Shown here piece after piece: positions 36,582 to 49,545 of a stretch of DNA of 64,000 bases; position 1 is the stretch's first letter, and every line of letters starts with the position of its first letter. A model generated the notes under the pieces. The model saw only the letters and a program-made list of their open reading frames with translations, searched no databases and was not told the origin of the DNA. The position numbers were made by a program, and so were the translations under genes. The stretch lies in NCBI GenBank assembly GCA_003254885.1, contig QANT01002031.1:1-64000 (forward strand), read 5' to 3'. The DNA comes from Purshia tridentata (taxonomy: Eukaryota; Streptophyta; Magnoliopsida; Rosales; Rosaceae).

Positions 36582-37346
36582 GTATTTGTATCACTGCTCT
36601 ATTCAAAACCCTAATTTCTCATAGTGGTAACTAGGGTTTTGCATAACGTTGTGTGTCTGATCTTTGGATTCGCTTATTTAGTGTTTGATTCCTGTTATGT
36701 GCTTGATTTTCGATACTTTTTCTTTTTTATTTAATTGATCGGTTAGGATTGCTTTTGTGATTTTTGTTTATTGTATGCATTATTGCATGTAATCTCATTC
36801 GATCCTCGATTGTTTTCTCTATTTTATTATGGGTGGATTTCTGAGTGTGGGATTTTGGTGGATATGTTTGGTTGTGTATTTGTTTGGTGCAAGTATGGTT
36901 TTGATGGATTAGTAGGAGTGAAGTAGGGTTTTTGAGGGGCCAATAGACTCGAGCAATATATACATAATGTTATATGCGGGTAAAATATAGATTATCTTCG
37001 GGTAAAATTTGGTTCTTGATGTTTTGTACGCTGTTACAGAAACAACCATATTGGGCTTTGTATCGTTGGTATACTTTGCAGTGCTTTTATGAATGGTTTG
37101 GTTTGCCAGTTTGATTATTTGGTTCAGGGGTTTGCTGAGTTCCTTCTCTCTCTAAACCAAATACGTGAAAAGGAAAAAGATTTGTCCAGCCTTGTATTTT
37201 TCTATGTGTGCCTGATGTGTGCTCTAAGAATCTAGATCTTCCAAACTTTCTTTTGGGGAGTTTTTCTATCTCTGTAAAATTTATTTGCATCCTGTCCCCT
37301 TGAATTGATCCAATGAATCTAAGCAGTTAAGCTTCTATGCTCTCAG
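36582..37346 (+). other. Inferred 5' leader intron of importin beta
   Basis: TTTTACAG|GTATTT (36582) and TGCTCTCAG|ATACAATATGG (37346) could bound a 765-base leader intron ending 7 bases before the start codon. The interval has no coding frame and is T-rich, like a plant leader intron. Leader introns are common in highly expressed plant genes. Inferred only. Confidence 0.55.
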
Positions 37347-37353
37347 ATACAAT

Positions 37354-40050
37354 ATGGCGATGGAAATTACCCAGGTTCTTCTGAATGCTCAAGCAATAGA
37401 TGGAACTGTCCGTAAGCATGCTGAAGAAAGTTTGAAACAGTTTCAGGAGCAAGATCTTCCATTGTTCTTGTTATCTCTTTCTAGAGAGCTTGCAAGTGAA
37501 GAGAAACCTGTTGAGAGCCGTAAATTAGCAGGTCTGATACTTAAGAATGCCTTGGATGCTAAAGAACAACATAGAAAGCTCGATCTTGTTCAAAGATGGT
37601 TGGCACTGGATAATTCTGTGAAAACCCAGATTAAGATGTGCTTGTTACAGACGCTTTCTTCACCTGTATCTGATGCTCGTTCAACGACCTCTCAAGTCAT
37701 TGCAAAGATTGCGAGCATTGAGTTGCCCCAGAAACAGTGGCCGGAACTGATTGGATCACTATTGTCAAATATTCACCAGTTACCCGCTCATGTAAAGCAA
37801 GCCACTTTAGAGACTCTTGGGTATTTGTGTGAGGAAGTCTCTCCTGATGTTGTAGATCAAGATCAAGTAAATAAAATACTGACAGCTGTAGTTCAGGGTA
37901 TGAATGCATCTGAAGGCAACAATGATGTTAGACTTGCTGCCACTCGAGCACTGTTCAATGCTTTGGGTTTCGCTCAGGCCAATTTTAGCAATGATATGGA
38001 GCGTGATTATATTATGAGAGTCGTCTGTGAGGCAACTCTGTCCCCTGAAGTGAGGATACGGCAGGCAGCTTTTGAGTGTTTGGTCTCCATTTCTTCAACT
38101 TACTATGAGAAATTAGCTCCTTACATTCAGGACATCTTTAACATCACAGCAAAAGCTGTTAGGGAAGACCAGGAACCTGTTGCCCTTCAAGCCATTGAAT
38201 TCTGGAGTTCAATTTGTGATGAGGAGATAGATATATTGGAAGATTATGTGGGTGATTTTAGTGGGGACTCTGATATTCCTTGCTTTTACTTTATCAAGCA
38301 GGCACTCCCTGCCCTTGTCCCAATGCTTTTGGAGACACTTCTTAAACAGGAAGAGGATCAGGATCAGGATGAAGGGGCTTGGAATATTGCTATGGCTGGG
38401 GGCACATGCCTTGGTTTGGTTGCTAGGACAGTGGGAGATGATATTGTTCCACTTGTTATGCCATTCATTGAAGAGAACATAACAAAACCAGATTGGAGGC
38501 AACGCGAAGCAGCTACTTATGCTTTTGGTTCCATCTTGGAGGGTCCTTCGGCTGACAAGTTAACACCTATTGTTAATGTTGCTTTGACATTCATGCTCAG
38601 TGCCTTAACACAGGACCCAAACAACCATGTGAAGGACACTACTGCTTGGACATTGGGAAGGATTTTCGAATTCCTTCATGGTTCAACTATAGATACCCCC
38701 ATAATTACCCCAGCAAACTGCCAACAGATCATCACAGTTCTTCTTCAGAGCATGAAGGATGTGCCAAATGTTGCTGAGAAGGCCTGTGGTGCTCTCTATT
38801 TCCTTGCCCAGGGTTATGAGGATTTTGGCCCATCGTCTCCTCTTGCTCCCTTTTTCCAGGAAATTGTACAGGCTCTAATCACTGTTACTCACAGACCAGA
38901 TGCTGGGGAATCACGATTGAGGACTGCTGCATATGAAGCGTTGAATGAAGTTGTTAGGTGTTCGACTGAAGAAACTGCCCCCATGGTGTTGCAACTTGTT
39001 CCTGTTATCATGATTGAACTGCACAAGACTCTTGAGGACCAGAAGCTCGCATCTGATGAGAGAGAGAGGCAGAGTGAATTACAAGGGCTTCTTTGTGGGT
39101 GCTTACAAGTCATTATTCAGAAACTAGGTTCATCAGAGCCAACTAAATATGTTTTTATGCAGTATGCAGATCAGATCATGGGTCTTTACTTGAGGGTATT
39201 TGCTTGTAGAAGTGCTACTGTCCATGAGGAAGCCATGCTTGCCATTGGGGCCCTTGCTTACACAACTGGCCTGGATTTTGCAAAATACATGCCAGAATTT
39301 TACAAGTATCTGGAAATGGGTCTTCAAAATTTTGAGGAGTACCAAATCTGTGCTGTCACAGTTGGTGTTGTGGGGGATATTTGCAGGGCATTGGAAGATA
39401 AGATTCTGCCTTATTGTGATGGAATTATGACCCAGCTTCTCAAGGATTTATCAAGCAACCAGTTGCACCGCTCTGTAAAGCCTCCTATATTCTCTTGCTT
39501 TGGTGATATAGCTCTTGCAATAGGAGAAAATTTTGAGAAGTATTTGAATTATGCCATGCCAATGCTTCAGAGTGCTGCAGAGATGTCTGCCCACGCAGCA
39601 GGTGCTGATGATGAATTGACAGAGTACACCAATTCTCTGAGAAATGGAATCTTGGAGGCATATTCTGGGATTTTCCAAGGTTTCAAGAACTCCCCAAAAA
39701 CCCAGCTGTTGATATCTTTTGCTCCTCATATCCTGCAGTTCTTGGATAGCATATACATGGAGAAAGACATGTAAGTTAGTTACTGCTCAACTCTTGTTAA
39801 AAAATACAATTTTTATTGCTTTACTAATTCTTTTAATCCACTTGTATGTAGGGATGATGTGGTGATGAAAACCGCCATTGGAGTCCTTGGGGATCTTGCA
39901 GATACACTGGGAAGTAATGCAGGTTCTTTGATACAGCAATCTCGGTCAAGCAGAGACTTTTTAAATGAATGCTTGTCTTCAGAAGACAGTTTCATTAAAG
40001 AATCTGCAGAATGGGCCAAGTTGGCCATCAATCGTGCCATTTCTGTTTGA
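37354..40050 (+). CDS. KPNB1: Importin subunit beta-1 (karyopherin beta)
   Basis: Two exons, 37354-39770 and 39852-40050, encode 871 residues, the usual size for importin beta. The N-terminal importin-beta domain (about residues 20-100: HAEESLKQFQEQDLPLFLLS, SRKLAGLILKNALDA) binds RanGTP. The remainder is HEAT repeats, with the acidic stretch EEDQDQDEGAW (about residues 335-345) corresponding to the conserved acidic loop, then NIAMAGGTCLGLVARTVGDD and KPDWRQREAATYAFGSILEG. The protein carries importin-alpha/NLS cargo, or cargo directly, through nuclear pores. The start codon follows the family's MAMEITQVLLNAQ opening. In Arabidopsis the homologue (At5g53480) lies between TL17.4 and ACBP1, as recalled. 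Confidence 0.97.
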
Positions 40051-43000
40051 GGCTATTGCCACTTGGTATTTTCTGTTTGTTTGGAAGTCCCTGCATGCAT
40101 TTGGGTGTGTTGAGTTGGGTTATAGGATTGCATGTGTCAAGTAATCGCCATTTTCAGACAACAGAAGCTGTCAGTCTTCAAGTTGTCACTAACAATTGCA
40201 TCATCTCCAAAAGTTGTGACTAACAATTGCATCAGCACCAAGCGCTTGGGTCCTGGTTTTTTCACAGAGGAAGAGTGGGTAGCGGGTGTCACAGAAGTGG
40301 GTTAATGACTGCAATAAGAATTAACAAAATTCTGTGGGTCACAGAGGATGTGGCATGGGGCGGGGAAGGCGAGTGACATTCATGAGTACAATTTTTCCGA
40401 ATCACTGAGGGTAATTGGTCTTTGAAGGCTGAATAAGATGTTATTAATCTATGCCACCTCCTTGGTGATTTCCTCCAAAGAGATTGGGCTCAAAATAGAT
40501 GAAGGCCCAATGTTTGTTCAGGTGCTTACATGTTATTACCACCCCTAGTGCCATATTCTTGAAATCCTCCGTAGCAGGTCTTCATTACTATTTAAGCCGC
40601 CCCTCCTGTTAATTTGTCTTTGCATCTGTTCATCTTTTTGTTCGTCATAGACTCATAGTCAGTGTGTATTCCAGAATATCTCCTTGGCTGGTCTGACCAT
40701 TCTCTGTAATCTTATGGGTCGGGTGTCACAACGAACTATGTGAGAACACAGATCCTGCATTGCATTATTCATTATTCATTTCATCATTGTTATTAGGTAG
40801 GTATGTCAATACCATGCATTCATGAAATCATTGTTATGCCGCTTTTTGAAAAACAGGTTTTTCTTTTGCTTGGGAACATGTAATCATATGTTTTTTGGGA
40901 TTTTATTTTGGAAGTTGGTATCATTAAACATCACAAATTGTGATGGAATTATGAGGAATGGAATCATTACTTGTTGAGTTGTTGGGAGAGGCGTTGTTGA
41001 TGTGCCTCGTTTGTTATTTTTCTAGTGATGTACAAAATTCATATGTTTCTGTGAAATTCGTTTGCTATTTTTTGCCTAGTTTGTGAAATTCATACAAAAT
41101 CATCGTGTGAATATAGAAATGCACATCTTAGCTAAAATTGCCAAACTTCGAATCAGCCGAACAGTCCAAAAACGAAAGTGCACATTGCAAGTAGGAAAAG
41201 TGGGGGGTGATATTCAAAGGGAAATGTAGGAGTTGGGTAAAAAGTGATTTTCAAGAAGTGGTGGGTTTACAACCCAAGCAGTCATTTTCGGTTTTCACTT
41301 TGAAGGCAGTTGAGAGAAGGTGGTGTGAGCAATTGTGATACGACTGCCACCATCCATAGCTGTCACGAACAAACAGTGGATGTGGATATCATTATCAAAA
41401 GCTTTTTTCATATTCAACATCTTTCTCTAGCAGTCCCCTGCCACACCATGTGAGGCCGGTGCTCTGACTTTCTTCTCATAACCTCACATACCAAAAACAT
41501 TAAGATGGATGACATCATCACAGTAAGCATCCAAAACAAATAGCAAGTGCCACTTTGAGTAGTCATGTTGCTAGTGACACCAACTGCTGTGCACAGCAAT
41601 AATGCCACAGCCGACACATATATTCAAATTTCATTATCATTTTTCTTCAATCCAAATTTATAGAGAAATAAAAGCATGTTAATGCATTGACAATTTGACA
41701 CACTGTATTATATATATTGGATTCTGGCAGCTGATACATATTCATTATAATGTTCCCCGACAACCTAGAACCATTGCCAAATCGGAGTTTGTAAACACCA
41801 TCATTATCAACAAAAACTCTCTTGGGGGATGATTAGTGTTAACTTTTTATTTTTGTCTTAATACAGATTATATAATGAAAATGGTGGTGGTGGTGTTGGG
41901 ACTAGTACTTCAAAATGTTGACTTGTCCCCCTCATGAATTATGATAGTGCTCGCTTTAGTGGGTAGGGTCACCAACAATATTATAGTATTTCAACTCCTC
42001 TTCTTAAATTCTTCCTATATATTTGACTTCTTCTGTAGCCCACTATCTGTGTTTGTCTCAAATCCATGGACTAACTAGAAGGCGATGAATTAAGTCGAAA
42101 TTAAAGCACAATAAACTCAAGTGGTGTGTGGTACCACGGAAAATGAAATCTAGAAGAATGTTTTCGAGAATTCGCACTGCCTAGCCTAGCCTAGCCTAAG
42201 CTAATATTAATGTTAGACCATAAGAAAGTTGAAATTCGAAAGTCTATAGAAAATGATGTCCTCAACTCCCCATTCTTTATTGTCATGATCGGCTTCAGAA
42301 AAGTTCCACTACGCAATACCTTTCTGTATCTTTACAAGGGAAAACGTATTTTAAACTTTATCAAATCAAGTACATTTTTCTTATCTCATTGAGTCATATA
42401 ATCTTTGAAAAATTTTGTTCGACTTTTTGTTTTATTCATCTCATATCACGCAATTTCTAGATAATATATCAACTATGTAATCCGTTTTGCTTCTTATTTA
42501 AAAATATTCATCTTAAGAAGTCTTAGATGTACATACATATATTTTATTTAGATAATATTTTATTGTTAGATAATATGATAATATAAGATACTTATGTTGT
42601 TAGATTATGAATTTAAATCGTATAATTATAAATAAATCAATAGAATTAATAGTTTAAATTTATATTCTGACAAAAGAATATTAGTCATTGTATATATAAT
42701 GGTTTATTAATGCTTTTACTAAAGCAGTTGGCACTTTGAAAATAAGTAGCTGAGATGTACGTGCACCATTGAAACAATAAGAGCAGAAATGCTGAGGGGT
42801 GCTTATACATAATGCGTGAGTGGGATATATAAACGCATAATGGAGAAGACAGGAAAAAGCAGATGAAATTATTAATAAAAAGGTGATAAGAACACCAAAA
42901 AGGCAAAAGCTAGGAGGCTGAAAATGGCTAGAATTTAAGCCATGCAAGGAATTGTAAGAATTGTAATTGTGTCCACATGCATAGATTTCTTATTTTTTGA

Positions 43001-43252
43001 TGCAACATCATGAAATAGTGAAGTTGACTCTTGTGTTGTGGGATATTAAAAGCATTTCATCATCATATGTGTTGGTAGCTATTGCCTATTGCCTATGGCT
43101 ATTGGGTGCTGGATTACTGCACACAATAGCAACCTACAGCGCACATATATATAAATGTATGCTACCACTCCATCTATTCATAAGCATAAATAAGACCCTC
43201 CATCTCTTGCCCACCTCACCCAATTTATCTATTCACCACTCCTCAACAAACC
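40051..43252. other. Intergenic, importin 3' end to PSY promoter
   Basis: Importin 3' untranslated sequence probably reaches about 40270. The rest has no supported gene. A short (GCCTA)n tandem lies at about 42179-42197. A TATATATAAA box at about 43146-43156 is placed well for the PSY peptide gene. Confidence 0.5.
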
Positions 43253-43743
43253 ATGGCTCTTAGAATCAATGTCTTTCTTCTTCTACTTTTCATCTCATTG
43301 CTCCTCATTCCCTTATCTTCAGGTGAGCACTGCAACTTAAGCTAAAATATATCCCAATTTCTGTTTCCATATAGATATCTATGTATATATGCTTTAATCA
43401 ATTGGCCTAGTTTATAACAAAGTGATAATATGTAAGTACAACTCTTGCAGGCATTAATATTGAAGGGTTCAAGGATGGCATGATGGACCCCATTCACTTG
43501 CTTCACAAGGTATAGGATAATACTTAATTGTTCTGATCTTTATATCTATATAATATATATATTTCTAATAACATTAATGTACGTACGTTTAATTTTGATT
43601 TAATGAAGGATGATATCCAAGTGAAGAATAGTCGGAAGCTGTTTTGGATGGTTGATGCAAAAATGCAGGATTATGATGATCCAGGAGCCAACCCTAAGCA
43701 TGACCCGAGAAGGAAACCTGGCAATGGCAGAACCCATGACTAA
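43253..43743 (+). CDS. PSY-type tyrosine-sulfated peptide precursor (87 aa)
   Basis: Three exons: 43253-43322, 43451-43509, 43609-43743; 87 residues. The first exon encodes a clear signal peptide (VFLLLLFISLLLIPLSSG). A charged spacer follows, then near the C-terminus DYDDPGANPKHDPRRKPG. Arabidopsis PSY1 has DYGDPSANPKHDPGVPPS, so the Asp-Tyr sulfation site, the Pro and the ANPKHDP core are kept. PSY peptides are secreted, sulfated on Tyr by TPST and promote cell expansion while balancing stress signalling through PSY receptors. The precursor would be cut on both sides of the core. A TATA box lies about 100 bases upstream. It was split between short exons and so is easily missed by gene finders. 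Confidence 0.88.
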
Positions 43744-44715
43744 TTCCTCCATTTACTATTTTCATTAATAAGTAACTGCATGCCATATCTCTATATAAAT
43801 AACACACCACTCTCTCTCTGTCTTCCCACTGAGGTTTAATTTCATCGTGTATCTTTATTGATATATATAATAGAGATACTACCTAATTAATGTTGTACGA
43901 TTCTAGTTAACATCGCTCGTTTCAATTATTGCTTCTCTTATGTACTATACTATATTATCCAAATAAATAAGAAATTAAAATGAACTAGCTAGTTAGTGCT
44001 ACTTCTGTGATTCTATCTCATACGAAATATGTATAATTCGGCTTCAGTTGCTGAGAGACTGAGTCAGGTTTCAGTCACTGAAACTGAAAGGGTAAATTTT
44101 CTTTATCTGCTAAAAGCAGATCAAAGCAATAACTCACTCATAACGTCTGGTTTGACATTTTTAATTTGCGATGTTCATCATTTTTCACTTTTGAAATTTC
44201 TTTGTTTCAAGTATAAAATGTCTGACTTGCAATGTGCTTTAATTGAGAATTGGGATTCCGGATTCTCAAAAATCATATATGAAATATTCTTATGCACCTT
44301 TTAGATTTTGCTGTAAGTGTGATTTCACAACCTCAAAAGCCATTTATGTAATTGCTGGAGCAAGGCACTGCATCTATACGGCATGCCGTTAGTGGTGTTG
44401 GAATTATGTCCTTTTAAAAATTTGCTGCTTTTTTTTTTTTTTTTCTCTGTCAATTGAAATTGTTGATGAAACATGAAAAGCCTTTTTAAGAGTGAAATTG
44501 CCTGTCCATGAGAATATTGAAACAAAATTGCGAAAAATACTCTTGAAATATTATTCTTCTAATCCACCTAATTAAATAAAAAACAAGAAGGTGCTAGTGA
44601 GGCATGTACAATTAGATTATACATTTGAAATGTGTGAAAATCTAATGTTGATATGATTTCCATTATATATACATTCTCGAGAGTGACTACTTTATATAGT
44701 GAGGATACCTCAGAG
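43744..44715. other. Intergenic between converging PSY and TAP38 genes
   Basis: Contains the 3' ends of both transcripts. A long T run lies at about 44429-44445. No other gene supported. Confidence 0.5.
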
Positions 44716-47586
44716 TCAGGAAGCAAGCCAAGAGGTGGACATCCAAATTCCAAGCAACACAACCCCAATTGTAGCAAACGCTTGCCCCAATTCATATACA
44801 AAATTTTGTTGTTGAAATGGCAAACCTTGCCAGTCTGTGCGCCTTCATATGAGTCAAAAACAAGATTAAAAAAATCAAAAAGAAAAAAACAAGAACAAGG
44901 TGAACAAGGGTATCAATAAGAATGAAAACCATGCATGTATAAGCAGATGCATACCCTAAATCCGCAATAACAATGCTGATATTATCTTGCGAGCGTTGAT
45001 CCTGTAGAATATATGCAAATATTGGGCCATTAGAGAACTACCCAAGTAAACAATCTAGCTATATGTGCAGAGACAGAGTAAAACAAGTTATCCATTACCA
45101 AAGCAGCTTGGGCAAGCGCATCACAAGCTAGCTGAAAACAGAAAAAAGGACACTCTGGATCACCATTTTTGTTGCAAACAAAAACGCAAACTGATGAATT
45201 CAAACTGGGTCATAACTAACTCATAAGCCATACCTGAACATCTCCATGTTTCCGAAGCTGATTCCTTACAAAAGCAACTGCATCTGAGCTGAAACAGTAA
45301 CAAAATTTAACGTGAGAATCTTCTTGTGATTGAAGTGAAGAGAAATTTGACAATTGGCTGCAATGTTAACTGACCAACCAAAGAGCAGTCCAACAGACCT
45401 GTTAATGTAATCCCATAAGCCATCAGATGCTAAAAGTAGAAATTCTGAATCTGTCCCAAGAGTTACATGAAATATGTCTGGAGACGCAGTCACAAGGTCT
45501 CCACTGAATCGTATACTGGCACAACATCAAAGAGTTCATAATCTAAGTGAAAATTTCGAATCATAGAATACGCATTTACACCTCTCCAGTCATTCTCGAA
45601 AACTAGACAGAGGTCATCTTATCATATTCATAGGAATCGCTGAATCGGGTCATATTGCATTCTAGCAGGCAGTGAAAACACAGTTCATCATCCACACGAA
45701 AATTATATCGGCCTCAGAAAGAAATGCAATTGTCTAATTACAATAGGTCTTGGCCCAACTATTTGCGTTTGGTTAATATAAGACAAGACTATAATAATTT
45801 AAACCATGTGTTTAATCTTATCATCATATGCTTATGATAAAATTAATCTCCACTACATACTATTAGTAGCAATGAACTGATCCAAAAGCATCCTAAATTA
45901 CATGAGAAAGGGAAGAAACAAATAGATGAACTATAAATCAAGAAACATACAAGATTACCTACCGAGAAGCAAATTTTTCTGGCCATCTCCCTTCTTCAAC
46001 TCCTTTCTTCAGCATCCTTTCCATTTACAAGGATACACAAAACCATCAACATATGCACATTCCAATTGTCCATATATATACATCAAAGCTTACATAAAAT
46101 AGATGATCGATCTCTATGTTTTAGAAGATGAGTAGAAGTTAAGAGACTGAACTCGTTTTTCTTTGTCTTGAACCGCATGTCACCAAAAGCACGAGACACA
46201 GCAATATCTCCACAGATTCTTCCATTGACAATCTATAGACACGATATGTAAGTTGTCATAAGGTTTGTAATCAGCATAAGGAGTATGGGGATTTAACAGT
46301 AATCTCCAAAAACTAGGACAAAATGATGGCATGTACTTATGTACGGGTCTAATTAAATTAATGAAACCAATGAACATTGTCCATAAGCTTGGGACAAGGA
46401 AAAAAAGATATGCAATGAAATCAATCAGCTAACTGTTGCTCACAAGGTTATAAACTATCATTGTCATAAAAGCAGTTTCTATCTCTCATTCTATGTAGAA
46501 GAAACAGAGAACTAGAAGAGATGGCTCAAAGAAGTAAAAATTAATAATTTAAAAAAGAACAGAAAAACACACCCATCCACCTGCTTCTCTGATTCTCTTG
46601 ATTTCTTGAAGCGAGGCCTTGTTGCTTCCATATGGTCGATGAGGATTGGTCAATACCTCTGCTTTTCCAGAACAAGATTGGACCTGTATCAGCCAGTCAT
46701 AACATTCCTAGATTCTTACCATTTTCCTTAATGGCAATTGATATAATGAAAAACTTATGAAATACAAATGCTCAAACAACCATGAGGTCCCAACGCCAAG
46801 AGAACACTAGGATTGAGTACATACCACACAAGAGTCGCCAACATGCGAAATGACCAGCATATCATTTCCAAGGAAAATAAGGGTAGCTGTTGAACCAGAT
46901 TCATCTTCCTCCCCATTCCTTTCAAGCCTTTACAAAATGAAACACCATCTAAACCTTAAACGCAATATACAGAGTATACAATCATATTTGAGACTATATG
47001 GTGTACCCACTTGATGCAAAGGCCCAAATAAATCTTTTTCCTTAAACCATGTCTTTGCTTACCAATTTAACAATTGTCTGTCAACTTTTTCAAAAGCCTC
47101 CTGTAACGCCTCTCTAATGGCTTTGAAATCTTTTCCACTCAGTAACAGCCCTCCCTGTAAAGCCGCACAACACTCTTTGTAGAGCTCATCCCTGTTGAAA
47201 AATTGCAATAAGATAGAATTATTTTTATTTATAAAAAAGTTGAAAAATTTATATCAGTAGTGATCAGACCTGAGAAACTTGACCGAGGAGAACCCAGCAT
47301 GGCCATCAAAAACGGCGGCAAATGAATACCCATCAAGGCCATCAGACCGAAGAACAACACCGTCTTCCATCTCTTCTCGGGCACCCTGCAAAGTCGTTGA
47401 ACCCCATCGGATTCCCGCAACATCGGTCAAGGAAGAACCCGGCGCGTCTATGGCAATGGCCGAGCAGCTTCTTCTTCCTTTTATAGTGAGGCTGCTTTTG
47501 TTGTTGGTGGTGGTTGTGGTCTTGAATGAGCCGCGATGGTATTTGGTTAAGAGGAACCTCTGCAACTGTGGACTTAACAAAGCCAT
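44716..47586 (-). CDS. TAP38: Chloroplast PP2C phosphatase TAP38/PPH1 (LHCII phosphatase)
   Basis: Eleven minus-strand exons: 47586-47270, 47191-47063, 46927-46825, 46683-46573, 46232-46153, 46016-45963, 45515-45399, 45288-45234, 45131-45099, 45001-44955, 44842-44716; 390 residues versus 388 in Arabidopsis. A Ser/Thr-rich transit peptide (about 1-50) precedes the PP2C domain, whose metal-binding motifs are all present: [47 protein letters not shown] and [11 protein letters not shown]. The C-terminus has one membrane segment ([13 protein letters not shown]), which anchors it in stroma thylakoids. TAP38/PPH1 dephosphorylates LHCII and so drives the state 2 to state 1 transition, opposing kinase STN7. 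I recall the same gene beside the EF-hand gene in Arabidopsis (At4g27800/27790). Confidence 0.95.
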
Positions 47587-48230
47587 TTACCACCACCACT
47601 GCTGCTACTGAGTTGAACCACTGAGTAGTGACGAGTTCAAGTTCAGAAAGAATGGTTGTGGAGTGAAGGTGATTTGGTCTTGTGAAGGATAAGAGAGGGA
47701 GTGAAGCTACACCTTTAACTGCTCTAACGGATTGGGTAGGAATGTGGGACCCTATACTACTGGGTCTTCCACCACGGCTTTGCCACGTCAGATGTGACCC
47801 ACTTTATCGTGGGTCCGGAAGATGGCTGATTGCTGATAAAGATTCAAATTATTCAATATAGCCTGTGTGATGCACTTTTAAATGGTTCGATTAATTAACT
47901 GACAATTTTTCTCATCCAATAAGGTCCAAATTTGCCAGGGAAGAAAATAAGAAACAAGGAACCATTTATTACAGTTTTTTTAAGATGAAAGTAATTTGCT
48001 ATCATTACAATTTCTGCACTGTTCTGTAGTTTCATAGACTCATAGTAGTCATACAGATCCTCAGCCTCTATATATTTTCTAGGAATATATAAGCCAAAAT
48101 TAGATTACCTAAAAAGGAGGGAGGAGAAACAAAAGTAACTCACTGATACATTTAGAACAAAATCCATTACAGATGGTAGCATCTAGCTAGATAAACATTA
48201 CAAGATGAATAAATGGTGTGTCTACTACTC
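47587..48230. other. Intergenic: TAP38 promoter and PTAC7 3' region
   Basis: TAP38 leader and promoter on the left, 3' untranslated sequence of PTAC7 on the right. No gene supported. Confidence 0.5.
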
Positions 48231-49545
48231 TTAAGTAAATTCTTCTTTCAAATAAGAAGGCCCTGGCTTGAAGGGGTCAGATTCTTCATATGCTTCTGGT
48301 CTATAAAACCCATTATCGTTCACACGGTTACTTATCACCTGAAGGATGGCTTTCTTCATGCCCCCATACGCATCTCGGTCTTTCTCAACATACTCATTGG
48401 CCTCCGCCGCTATCTCATTGACAAAATCAAACCGGTTATCCTCTGATAGGAGTAGTCTGTGGATGTCCATTGTCAAGAGCTGTCCTCCATCCTTTATCTT
48501 CCGAACCTGCTCCTCAAGGAAAGGTACTCTCTCCAATTTGTAACGCAACATGTCATCCTTCTTCGTCTAAAGAAAGAACAATTTGCACAATATCATAGTA
48601 TGAGGAGGTTCAGACTTGCAGCATTATAATGAGAGCTAATACATTCTCTAGTCATTGAAGCAAATTTTGGTTTCCAGATTTTCAACCCAATTTTCTTTTC
48701 TCTAGTAAGGGATTGAAAACAATATAAGACTGCATGCCTAGTAACTGCGGCTGATTTTATCACTAGAGTCATATAAATTTAGCTGAAAATATCAAATTCG
48801 CATATAAAATAACCACCATCCAGTTCTACACTCTACAATTCACAATGAGAGAAACCCAAATCCTTGATAACATAATGAGTAATGGGATGTTCCTACAATA
48901 TAGCATGAGCAACATAAATCATGTTTTGCCATAAAAACACGCACCAAACTATATACTCATGAACATGATTTTATAATAACTCTCAAACTGAAGCAATTAT
49001 TCCTTCAAACTGAAATTGCTTCAAGCTTGCATAAAAACTTTTAAAACCCAATATTTAGTTCCCAAAATCTATTTCTTTTTAAAAGTTTATTATTTCCTTT
49101 AGTGCTGAATTATATAATTCACTACCATCCCACTTAAAATCTTTTACACCGAAACGAAGAAGATCATGGAGCAATCAATTAGGTTGTTTTTTTTTTTTTT
49201 TATCGTACCAGTGTTCTTCGCCGCCACACTCGCCGACCTCGGCTGTCCTTTTGCATTTTTGAAATTACCTGAAAATAAAAAAAAGAGCAAAAAATTACTA
49301 AATTAAACGAAATTAGAAGAAAGCTAAAACAACATAGTAATGAAAACAAATGTGTAACCTGCGGCCTAAAAGAGCAGTTGGAAACCACTGCATTTTGCAC
49401 CCACACTTGTACCCTCTGCAATGAAAATACAAAATAAGAATTAGAATTTTCGTGTGTAATTATTTTTTTCAAATTGTTTCAGAGATAGAGGGAGAGTTAC
49501 ATGGGGAGCAGATGAGAGAGTGAAGGGTAGTGTCGAGGAAGCCAT
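48231..49545 (-). CDS. PTAC7: Plastid transcriptionally active chromosome protein 7 (PAP12)
   Basis: Four minus-strand exons: 49545-49501, 49415-49359, 49268-49209, 48566-48231; 165 residues (Arabidopsis about 161). Exon 1 opens MASSTLPFTLSSAPH, the start of a chloroplast transit peptide. The mature part is strongly charged: RGRRVWRRRTLTKKDDMLRY, VPFLEEQVRKIKDG, FDFVNEIAAEANEYVEKD and FYRPEAYEESDPFKPGPSYL. It has no known enzymatic domain. pTAC7/PAP12 is an accessory subunit of the plastid-encoded RNA polymerase complex, needed for chloroplast development (albino mutants). In Arabidopsis it sits close to ATXR6 (At5g24314/At5g24330), as recalled. The identity rests on recalled sequence likeness and length. 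Confidence 0.85.

Noticed and set aside
42179-42197. (GCCTA)n short tandem, telomere-like at first glance
   Set aside because: The plant telomere unit is TTTAGGG; this is only four imperfect units of another word.
42681-42947. 88-codon minus-strand open frame
   Set aside because: Hydrophobic, AT-rich chance frame without homology, splice context or promoter signs.
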